Below, one piece after another: positions 1 to 6,039 of a DNA stretch of 7,168 nt. The stretch is from Microcaldota archaeon (GTDB lineage Archaea; Micrarchaeota; Micrarchaeia; Micrarchaeales; CABMGC01), in the NCBI GenBank assembly GCA_030040335.1, contig JASHTX010000055.1:1-7168 (forward strand). The letters run 5' to 3'. The notes below the pieces were generated by a model that was not told the DNA's origin, searched no databases, and saw only the letters and a program-made list of their open reading frames with translations. The position numbers were made by a program, and so were the translations under genes. Positions within the stretch are counted from its first letter, which is position 1; every line of letters begins with the position of its first letter.

Positions 1-2204
1 CCGTTCTGCTGGTTGTAGATCACGCTAGTTCCAGGTTGCAGCGAATAGTACGCCTGGTTCTGCTTGGTGTAGATCAGCGATGGCGTCGAGTTGGTGAAGA
101 CGTTGGCCATCAGGTACGTCGGGGTCGTGGTGCTGCCGGCAGTTGTTATGCTGTTAGGTGCGATTGCCACTGTCAATCCTGGCAATGCCCTGCTGAAGGT
201 TACTGACGTTATGTTGAAGAAGTTGCCCGTTGTCGAGATGCCGTTCATTGTGTTTGCAATGCCCGCCTGCCCGCCGACGCTGTTTGCGCTAAAGTAGACC
301 GTCTGCGTTATTGACGATCCGCCAGCCTTTGTGTAACCTGTCAGTGTTACCGCAAGCTGGTGACCAGAGGTTATGAAGTTCGCTATGTACGGCGATGAGA
401 CCGCTAGCGCGACGTTCACAGGTGTACCTATTCCGCTGGTACCTATTGTTGTGTCAGTACCACCGATCTGGACCGAGTTCTGCACCAGGTTCAGTATGTA
501 CGGTGTCAGCACGTATGTCAGGGTGCTTGTGCTCTGCCCAGCGAATGTGAATGCGTTGGGTATCTGGCTGGTCACTACGAGCTCCTGAGCCGGCTCTGTA
601 ACGTTGTTTATGTTACCGAGCTCCAGGTTCGCGTTTCCTGCGCCAGGGTTTGCTCCTGCGTTAGAGTACTGCACGCTTCCTGCGAACTGTGACGAGAACG
701 TCATCGCATCCAGGTTAGTTCCAAGAGTGTCTCCCACAAAGGTAACCTTGTACCTCTGAGGGTTCTGGATGAAGGCGAAGCTCTGTCCAGGGGTCAGCAC
801 TCCAGGGGTCACGTTGTACAGGATTATGCCGTATAGGTCTGTACCGTGAGTTGAGCCTGTGGTGTTGGTCCATAGCAGCTCCGTGTCCCAACCAGGGTCA
901 TTTGTCTGGTTGAATGTCTGCCCGCTTGTAACGTTGTAGACATTCGAGTAGATCTGTATCTTCGCGTACTTCTGGTATGCGTACAATCCTGCGAATGTGT
1001 TGTTTACGTGCACATAGACCTGGTTTCCGCTAACGTTGAACTTCAGCGTGTTGGAAGGTCCTGGCCATATTGAGGTGTTGTTTGTCAACACTCCCTGGTA
1101 GTAGATGTTGATTGCCGCAGGGCTTACTCCGTTGCTTGCAGCAGTACCTAGGTCTGCCAGTTGCACTGTGAACGGACCGCTGGTCACGTTCTTTCCTACG
1201 TATACGGTTGTCAGAGGTACCAGTGACTTTGCAAGTCCCAGTTTGCCTCCAGCTATTGCCGTTGACGTAGTTACCCCGCCAGTTGGCAGCGTTACGCTGA
1301 CTATTGTCCAGCTCTGGCCTAGCAGTGTTATTGCCGCGTTGTTGATCGTGTTGGTTCCCACTCCAGCGCCGTTACCGACAGCAGTCGAGTAATAAGGCTG
1401 GTGTATCGGCTTGTTGAAGACAGCCTCGTATGCGCCTCCAGCGCTCAGCAATGCATAGCTCTGCACGCTTGGCGTTGTCTGCTGGTCGTATACAGGGAAT
1501 CCTGTGAGCCACAGGTATTCACTCTCTCCATATGCTCCAGAGTTGGAGAGCAATGCGGGCAACTGAGAGTTGCTTATCTGCATTATGTTGTCGTATACGT
1601 TTCCTCCGCTGCTTCCCTGGAATGACTGGAATGTCAATCCACCGCCGTTAGTTGTTCCGGAAGGAGTAGATGAGCCTGTTGGTACGTTGGTAGCCGCAGT
1701 GTATGGGCTGTTTAGAGGCGATGCAGTTATCGTGTATGTACCACCGCTTCCCTCCTGGAATGTGTACGTTGTTCCTGTCTGTATGAATTTTGTGCTCTGT
1801 GGCGAACCAGTTATCGCAGCCTGGTTCAGTACTGAACCTATCAGTGCTGTGAAGCTGAACGATCCGCTTGGTGCGCTGACAGTTCCTGTCTCTCCGAGCC
1901 AGACCTGCTGGTTCGTGATTGAGCAGCTTGGCGTTGTTACAACGCACTTTACTCCGGAGGTTCCTGTTGGTGTCGCAGTGACTGCCTGAGATGTGTATGA
2001 CAGGCTTCCGATCGTTGCAGCGATGTTTCCAGCGACTACGCCGTCAGAAGGCTTAGCCTGGGAACCGATGACGATCTGGACCAATGGTGTTCCAGAGTTC
2101 CCTATTATCTGTATGCCCTGGTATGAAACCGGGCCCGCAACTGCAAGACCGAAAAGTAGGCTTGCAGCCAAAACTCCAATTCTCTTTGCATTCATTCTAT
2201 TCAT
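1..2204 (-). CDS. S-layer protein, 3' end outside window
   Basis: The frame read downward from the ATG at 2204 is open to the window edge, giving 734 residues with no stop. Residues 1-23 look like a Sec signal peptide: basic MNRMNAKR, hydrophobic IGVLAASLLFGLAVA, cleavage expected after AVA. Residues 41-70 contain VQIVIGSQAKPSDGVVAGNI, which resembles the N-terminal domain of archaeal S-layer proteins of the Methanocaldococcus type. A Gly/Ser/Thr/Pro linker lies near 172-189. The segment GGKLGLAKSLVPL with the following GPFTVQLADLG (about 325-350) also looks like this family. The only two cysteines are C87 and C94. Twelve N-X-S/T sequons lie between N339 and N705 and none before. Only about 37 residues are charged. 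The product would form the surface lattice. GTGAG at 2212-2208 could be the ribosome site but is close to the first ATG; a second in-frame ATG at 2195 is the alternative start. The mRNA is A/C-rich, unlike the G/A-rich neighbouring genes, perhaps because of high expression and protein composition. The family call is by pattern recognition. Confidence 0.85.
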   Translation of the reverse strand, partial: MNRMNAKRIGVLAASLLFGLAVAGPVSYQGIQIIGNSGTPLVQIVIGSQAKPSDGVVAGNIAATIGSLSYTSQAVTATPTGTSGVKCVVTTPSCSITNQQVWLGETGTVSAPSGSFSFTALIGSVLNQAAITGSPQSTKFIQTGTTYTFQEGSGGTYTITASPLNSPYTAATNVPTGSSTPSGTTNGGGLTFQSFQGSSGGNVYDNIMQISNSQLPALLSNSGAYGESEYLWLTGFPVYDQQTTPSVQSYALLSAGGAYEAVFNKPIHQPYYSTAVGNGAGVGTNTINNAAITLLGQSWTIVSVTLPTGGVTTSTAIAGGKLGLAKSLVPLTTVYVGKNVTSGPFTVQLADLGTAASNGVSPAAINIYYQGVLTNNTSIWPGPSNTLKFNVSGNQVYVHVNNTFAGLYAYQKYAKIQIYSNVYNVTSGQTFNQTNDPGWDTELLWTNTTGSTHGTDLYGIILYNVTPGVLTPGQSFAFIQNPQRYKVTFVGDTLGTNLDAMTFSSQFAGSVQYSNAGANPGAGNANLELGNINNVTEPAQELVVTSQIPNAFTFAGQSTSTLTYVLTPYILNLVQNSVQIGGTDTTIGTSGIGTPVNVALAVSSPYIANFITSGHQLAVTLTGYTKAGGSSITQTVYFSANSVGGQAGIANTMNGISTTGNFFNITSVTFSRALPGLTVAIAPNSITTAGSTTTPTYLMANVFTNSTPSLIYTKQNQAYYSLQPGTSVIYNQQN

Positions 2205-2253
2205 ATGCTCACTTTCTTTTCAAACATCTGTGCAATACGATAAAACTATAAGG

Positions 2254-2262
2254 TATTTAAAG
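2254..2262 (-). promoter_or_regulatory. TATA box of the S-layer gene
   Basis: Read on the minus strand this is CTTTAAATA, a good archaeal TATA box. Transcription would begin near 2232, leaving a leader of about 28 nt before the ATG at 2204. No strong purine-rich BRE is obvious immediately upstream. Assignment rests on sequence match and spacing only. Confidence 0.7.
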
Positions 2263-2411
2263 CTGACGCTTTTGTGGTGTAATGGCAAGCACAAACTTCG
2301 TCGTTTGCTGTAATGGTATTCTTTCATAGCCTAAGTCATTCGACGAAAGGCAAAGTAGCATCAAAACGGGCAGACTCGAGTCGGATTCCTGCAAACGCAT
2401 GCGATACACTC
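2263..2411. other. Spacer between divergent promoters with palindromes
   Basis: About 150 nt lie between the two TATA boxes, and I see no credible gene here. The stretch holds several short symmetric elements. TGTAATGG occurs twice in direct orientation (2278-2285 and 2309-2316, 31 bp apart). TTTGTG (2271-2276) pairs with CACAAA (2290-2295). TTCGTCG (2297-2303) pairs with CGACGAA (2341-2347). GACTCGAGTC (2373-2382) and CGCATGCG (2396-2403) are perfect palindromes with centres 22 bp apart, just ahead of the glmS TATA box. They could be operators for control of the S-layer and amino-sugar genes, but short palindromes also arise by chance. Confidence 0.4.
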
Positions 2412-2421
2412 CTTATATATA
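2412..2421 (+). promoter_or_regulatory. TATA box of glmS
   Basis: CTTATATATA is an archaeal TATA-type element. The start of transcription would be near 2443, giving a leader of about 35 nt before the glmS ATG at 2478. That is too short for a glmS-type ribozyme. The glmS ribosome site (AAAGGGATAGG just before the ATG) is weak. Confidence 0.65.
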
Positions 2422-2477
2422 CTATATTACAGTACTTGTATGGGGCATTGCTCATTGAAGGCTAATAAAGGGATAGG

Positions 2478-4283
2478 ATGTGCGGGATAGTGGCGTACAT
2501 ACGGAAGGGCAGCGGGGCCAGTTCGAGGGTGATAGAGGGGCTCAAGAAGCTCGAGTACAGGGGCTATGATTCCTGGGGCATAGCGACCGTGGCAGAGGAA
2601 AGTTCTGCGCCGGTTGCTGTGGTGAAGAAGGTAGGGAAGATAGGGAGCGTAGACTCGTCACGCGTATCAAGGGCATTGGGCAGGGACAGGGGAGTTGCGA
2701 TAGGACATACGAGGTGGGCAACCCACGGGGGCATAACACAGAAGAACGCGCACCCTCACGTCGACTGCAGCGGCAGGCTTGCGGTGGTGCACAACGGAAT
2801 AATAGAGAACTACCAGGGATTCAGGGACCGGCTGATAAAGAGGGGGCACAGGCTTCTCTCAGAGACCGACACTGAGATAATACCGCATCTTGTGGAGGAG
2901 GGGATGTCTGCGGGCAGAAGCTTCAGGGATGCGGTGCTCGAAGTTTCCAGGCAGCTGGAGGGCAGGTCGGCCTTCGTGCTGATGGATGCTGGCAGCGGGC
3001 AGATTGCAGCGGTCAGGCTCGGAGCTCCGCTGATAGTCGGGGTCGGGAAGGAGCCTGGAGAGATGTACGTCAGCTCCGACATCGCAGGTTTCCTGGACTA
3101 CACGAACAGGGTCATGTACATAGACGACGGCCAGGCAGCGTTCCTGCACTTCGACGGAACGAGGCCGAAGTTCTTCGAGATAGCCTTCGGCGAGAGCGTT
3201 TACAAGAGGATAGTGACAGTAGACTGGAAAAGGGGCGAGGTGGGCAAGTCCGGCTACGACCATTTCCTGATGAAGGAGATAATGGAGCAGAAGCACACGA
3301 TCGCAGACGCGATAAACCAGGACGACAAGAGGATACTCGAGATCGCCGGGAGCATAAGGCATGCATCCGTGGTCTTCCTGGTGGGCAGCGGCACCGCTGG
3401 CAGGGTCTGCGCCGCTGGCGAATACCTCTTCTCGACGATAGCCAAGAAGCACGTGAACGCAGAAGTGGCCTCTGAGTTCAGGAACTACAAGCACTACCTC
3501 ACCAACAAGGCGCTGATGATAGCGATCTCGCAGAGCGGAGAGACGACGGACGTGCTGGAGGTGATAGACATCGCGAAGCCCAGGGGCGCAAAGGTGCTCT
3601 CGCTGCTGAACGTCTTCGGCTCAACAATGATGCGCATGAGCGACGACTTCCTTATGATAAACGCAGGAGCAGAACACGCGGTTGCGAGCACAAAGGCCAC
3701 CACTGCGCAGCTCTCCCTTGTGACGCTCCTTGCCTACGCCACGGCGGGCAGGCTTGACGAGGGCAAGAGGCTGCTCCTCAACGCCGCGGCCCAGGTCAAC
3801 GACATGCTCAACCCAAGATATGAGGAGTACATAAAGAAGCTAGCGAGAAAGCTGAAGAACAAGCACGACATAATGATAATAGGGCGCGGGGTCAACTATC
3901 CGATGGCAGAGGAGGCGGCGATAAAACTGACCGAGACCTCATACATACACGCGCACGGCTTCGCGGGCGGGGAACTGAAGCACGGACCGCTCGCGCTCGT
4001 GGAGAAGGGCACGCCGTGCATCGCGCTCATAGCCAACGACGACACTAAGGCAGAGATGCTCTCCAACGCGATAGAGGTTAAGGCGAGGGGCGGGTACGTG
4101 ATAGGCGTCTCGCCTGAGAACAACAAGATATTCGACTACTGGATAAGGGTGCCCGACGCCGGCAACGCAAGCCCGATAGCGAACATAATACCGATACAGA
4201 TGCTTGGCTACCACCTGGCGCTGCTGCGCGGCATAAACCCCGATTACCCGAGAAACCTTGCCAAGTCGGTAACCGTAAAATAA
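2478..4283 (+). CDS. glmS: Glutamine--fructose-6-phosphate aminotransferase (isomerizing)
   Basis: GlmS converts fructose-6-phosphate and glutamine to glucosamine-6-phosphate and glutamate in the cytoplasm, the first committed step of amino-sugar synthesis. The 601 residues match the usual length (about 609 in E. coli). Residues 2 to about 225 are a class II glutamine amidotransferase domain. Cys2 in MCGIVAYI is the N-terminal nucleophile, which fixes the start codon. EYRGYDSWGIA (26-36), HTRWATHG (77-84), NAHPH (90-94), NGIIEN (106-111) and ETDTE (129-133) are substrate-binding motifs. Two SIS domains follow. The first has GSGTA (303-307), SQSGETTD (351-358) and ASTKA (403-407). The second has GRGVNYPMAEEAA (469-481) and GGELKHGP (497-504). 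The C-terminus PRNLAKSVTVK ends in the family's characteristic tail, with the conserved active-site lysine at 596. Tandem stops TAA-TAA end the gene. An FkbM methyltransferase follows 32 nt later on the same strand, probably in one operon. All expected key residues are present, so the enzyme should be active. Confidence 0.98.
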   Translation: MCGIVAYIRKGSGASSRVIEGLKKLEYRGYDSWGIATVAEESSAPVAVVKKVGKIGSVDSSRVSRALGRDRGVAIGHTRWATHGGITQKNAHPHVDCSGRLAVVHNGIIENYQGFRDRLIKRGHRLLSETDTEIIPHLVEEGMSAGRSFRDAVLEVSRQLEGRSAFVLMDAGSGQIAAVRLGAPLIVGVGKEPGEMYVSSDIAGFLDYTNRVMYIDDGQAAFLHFDGTRPKFFEIAFGESVYKRIVTVDWKRGEVGKSGYDHFLMKEIMEQKHTIADAINQDDKRILEIAGSIRHASVVFLVGSGTAGRVCAAGEYLFSTIAKKHVNAEVASEFRNYKHYLTNKALMIAISQSGETTDVLEVIDIAKPRGAKVLSLLNVFGSTMMRMSDDFLMINAGAEHAVASTKATTAQLSLVTLLAYATAGRLDEGKRLLLNAAAQVNDMLNPRYEEYIKKLARKLKNKHDIMIIGRGVNYPMAEEAAIKLTETSYIHAHGFAGGELKHGPLALVEKGTPCIALIANDDTKAEMLSNAIEVKARGGYVIGVSPENNKIFDYWIRVPDAGNASPIANIIPIQMLGYHLALLRGINPDYPRNLAKSVTVK

Positions 4284-4304
4284 TAAGGCTTTGGCTGAGA
4301 AATA

Positions 4305-4310
4305 GGAAGG
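4305..4310 (+). promoter_or_regulatory. Ribosome binding site of the first FkbM gene
   Basis: GGAAGG lies 5 nt before the ATG at 4316 and is the clearest Shine-Dalgarno-like site in the window. It supports this start in the 32-nt gap after glmS, where no separate TATA box is evident. That fits co-transcription with glmS. Confidence 0.6.
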
Positions 4311-4315
4311 ATCAG

Positions 4316-4987
4316 ATGGTAGGAATAGACGACCTCAAGTTCCTGGTTAAAAGACCGGGGCTCTCGCTCAGGCGGATAGGGAAGATGAGACAGATAATGG
4401 CGGACGAGATGGTGCTGCGCGAGGTCTTTGTGGAGCAGGCGTACGGCTGGCTTGTTTCCGGAATAAGGGAGAACACAACTGCAATAGACATAGGCGCGTA
4501 CAAGGGCGAGTCATCGATCTTCCTCGCGATGCAGCCGAGGATAAAAAGAGTCGTAGCCTTGGAGCCGATGCGCGACACCTTCAATGAGGCGAGATCGCGT
4601 ATAGCGCAGTCGCCATACAGCAAGAAGATCTCGATAATAAACAAGGCAGTATCCGATGTGGCAAGGGCCGGCAGGGGACCCGTTGCCAAAGGAGGCAGTC
4701 CGTTCAGCTCCGGATCCAGGAGCGGCGCTGCGTCGACAACGATAGACGACCTGCTTGAGGGAAGGAAGAACGTGGTGATAAAATGCGACTGCGAGGGCGA
4801 GGAGAGATTCGTCTTCTCGAAGAACTGCGGCGGGCTGGAGAACGTCTACAGGATACAGATGGAATACCACGATACGGCAAAGGAGGTTTCGGAGGTTCTG
4901 AGGGAGCGCGGTTTCAAGACAAGGAAAAGCGGCTCGCACAAGGGCGTATACTACAATGACGTTGGCCGGATCTACGCCTACAGGTAG
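4316..4987 (+). CDS. FkbM family SAM-dependent methyltransferase
   Basis: This 223-residue protein carries the FkbM/Rossmann methyltransferase signature. Motif I is AIDIGAYKGESSIF (56-69), with D58, G60 and G64 placed to bind S-adenosylmethionine. The acidic end of the second strand is ALEP (81-84). VIKCDCEGEE (154-163) is the FkbM K-x-D-x-E-G-x-E motif. MEYH (182-185) follows and is matched by VEYH in the convergent paralogue at 4994-5968. An unusual Gly/Ser-rich, presumably flexible stretch at about 117-138 precedes the TTIDDLL segment. FkbM enzymes usually O-methylate sugars or small molecules. Here, next to glmS, a nucleotidyltransferase and a glycosyltransferase, a surface glycan is the likely acceptor, but that is inference. 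No signal peptide or membrane segment is seen, so the protein should be cytoplasmic. The stop is 6 nt from the stop of the opposite-strand gene. Confidence 0.88.
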   Translation: MVGIDDLKFLVKRPGLSLRRIGKMRQIMADEMVLREVFVEQAYGWLVSGIRENTTAIDIGAYKGESSIFLAMQPRIKRVVALEPMRDTFNEARSRIAQSPYSKKISIINKAVSDVARAGRGPVAKGGSPFSSGSRSGAASTTIDDLLEGRKNVVIKCDCEGEERFVFSKNCGGLENVYRIQMEYHDTAKEVSEVLRERGFKTRKSGSHKGVYYNDVGRIYAYR

Positions 4988-4993
4988 AGCAGG

Positions 4994-5968
4994 CTACATC
5001 TTCCTGCTGGCGATTATATCTCCCTTCAGCATCGGCTCGGCTCCCATGCCCCTGAACGCGTATGTAGGCTTTGTATACTCCACTTTGAATCCCTCCCTCC
5101 TCAGCCTCTCGATAACGTCGACGTATCCGTAGTGGTATTCGACGTGTATGAGGTCGAAGCTTTTCAGCGTCGCGCTTGACGCCTGCTTGAATACCTGGTA
5201 CTCGCAGCCTTCGCAGTCGACCTTCAGGGCACCGTGCCTTATGCGCAGGCTTTTGACTATTGAGTCAAGCGAGACGACCCTTACCCCTTTCCTCCCGCTT
5301 TTGCTTTCTTTTGAGTTGACAATTCCAAAACTGGTATACCTGGAGTTGAGGGAGACGTTGCCGGTCTCGCCTGATACGGCAAGGTTGTAAGTGCTTATCC
5401 TCTTTTCGAGCCCGTTGGCCTTCACGTTCCTCACCGCAGTTTCATATAGGTACGGGAACGGCTCGAAGGCATAGACGTGCTTCGCACCGCCCGAGACCGC
5501 GTAGTATATGGCCGTGTCGTCAACATACGCACCTATGTCGACGACGTCCCTGCCCCTGACGTCCATCATGCTGTGCTCGCCTGTCTGCATCTCGAGCGCA
5601 ACAGGCCCGGCCACCTCGAGGTCAAGCCTCAGTGTCTTGCCATTGATCGCGAGAGAAGCCTTCTCCCCTTCTATCCTAAGCTTCAGCCTCTTCCTGGTGC
5701 CTTCTGGAATGTTGGCGAGTTCTGCGAGGCTGACAAGCCTGCCGAGATCGTTCTTGCCGACTTTCACCTGCATACCGTTCCTGAAGACCGCTGTGGCAGA
5801 GCGCCTAGCACCAAGATAGACCAGGAGCACTTCGTGCCAGTTCTTCACGGCCCTTTGCAGCTGCCCCATGGTGCTGTCGTAGCGCCTGAAGGCAGAGCTG
5901 GTGAAGTGGTAGGGCATCAGCAGATATAGCAGGGCGCGCTCCCTATTGCGTATGTTTTTTAGCGACAT
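4994..5968 (-). CDS. FkbM family methyltransferase with N-terminal extension
   Basis: From the ATG at 5968 the protein has 324 residues. A TTG eight codons upstream (5992) keeps the frame open, but it lies upstream of the transcription start expected from the TATA box near 5995-6007, so I prefer the ATG, on a nearly leaderless mRNA. Residues 1-138 are an extension: NWHEVLLVYLG (43-53), a pattern I associate with archaeal FkbM proteins, then a probable beta-rich part (about 56-128) with FRNGMQVKV and LRIEGEKASLAINGKTLRL. The methyltransferase core starts with VVDIGAYVDDTAIYYA (142-157). The position that is glycine in the usual motif I, and in the neighbouring paralogue, is D150 here. AFEP (167-170), LKVDCEGCE (248-256) and VEYH (276-279) follow. 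The likely role is O-methylation of a glycan, with the acceptor unknown. The gene is transcribed away from the nucleotidyltransferase and converges on the first FkbM gene. Confidence 0.87.
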   Translation of the reverse strand: MSLKNIRNRERALLYLLMPYHFTSSAFRRYDSTMGQLQRAVKNWHEVLLVYLGARRSATAVFRNGMQVKVGKNDLGRLVSLAELANIPEGTRKRLKLRIEGEKASLAINGKTLRLDLEVAGPVALEMQTGEHSMMDVRGRDVVDIGAYVDDTAIYYAVSGGAKHVYAFEPFPYLYETAVRNVKANGLEKRISTYNLAVSGETGNVSLNSRYTSFGIVNSKESKSGRKGVRVVSLDSIVKSLRIRHGALKVDCEGCEYQVFKQASSATLKSFDLIHVEYHYGYVDVIERLRREGFKVEYTKPTYAFRGMGAEPMLKGDIIASRKM

Positions 5969-5994
5969 AGAAGATGCTGAGATATTGACCAAAG

Positions 5995-6007
5995 ATATAA
6001 TATATAA
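5995..6007. promoter_or_regulatory. Shared divergent TATA element
   Basis: ATATAATATATAA is nearly self-complementary and is the only strong TATA-like stretch in the 71 nt between the ATG at 5968 (minus) and the ATG at 6040 (plus). Read on the minus strand it gives TTATATATTATAT, with a start expected near 5978. Read on the plus strand it gives a start near 6024-6030. Both genes would have leaders of about 10-15 nt. It may therefore serve both directions, or hold two overlapping TATA boxes. Confidence 0.55.
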
Positions 6008-6039
6008 CTTATTTGTAGCTACATTAGTGCAGTGAAAAG

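Noticed and set aside
786..811. Tandem 15-nt repeat (TCCAGGGGTCA twice)
   Set aside because: It stays in frame and simply encodes a repeated V-T-P-G/V-L-T-P-G turn in the S-layer protein; two copies are not a meaningful repeat array.
1570..1989. Plus-strand open frames within 91-2313, including one of 139 codons
   Set aside because: They lie antisense to the S-layer gene, whose frame is open for 734 codons and encodes a signal peptide and family-like motifs. The plus-strand translations are Val/Pro-rich shadows with no recognisable domain.
2271..2400. tRNA-like stretch, because GTGGTGTAATGGCAAGC resembles a tRNA D-arm
   Set aside because: No 7-bp acceptor stem, anticodon stem or TTCRANY T-loop can be placed in the right order on either strand, even allowing an intron.
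2422..2477. glmS ribozyme or another riboswitch in the glmS leader
   Set aside because: The predicted leader is only about 35 nt and the organism looks archaeal; the known ribozyme is much longer and is found in bacteria.
2859..3494. Minus-strand open frame of 211 codons inside glmS
   Set aside because: It is a shadow of the GC-rich glmS coding sequence; glmS is complete and has all its catalytic motifs on the plus strand.
5951..5960. Run of T (TATGTTTTTT) as an archaeal terminator
   Set aside because: It lies inside the second FkbM gene near its start and is explained by AAA-AAC codons on the minus strand; no plus-strand gene ends just before it.
5969..5992. TTG at 5992 as the start of the second FkbM gene
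   Set aside because: It lies upstream of the transcription start predicted from the TATA element and has no ribosome site; the ATG at 5968 fits better.
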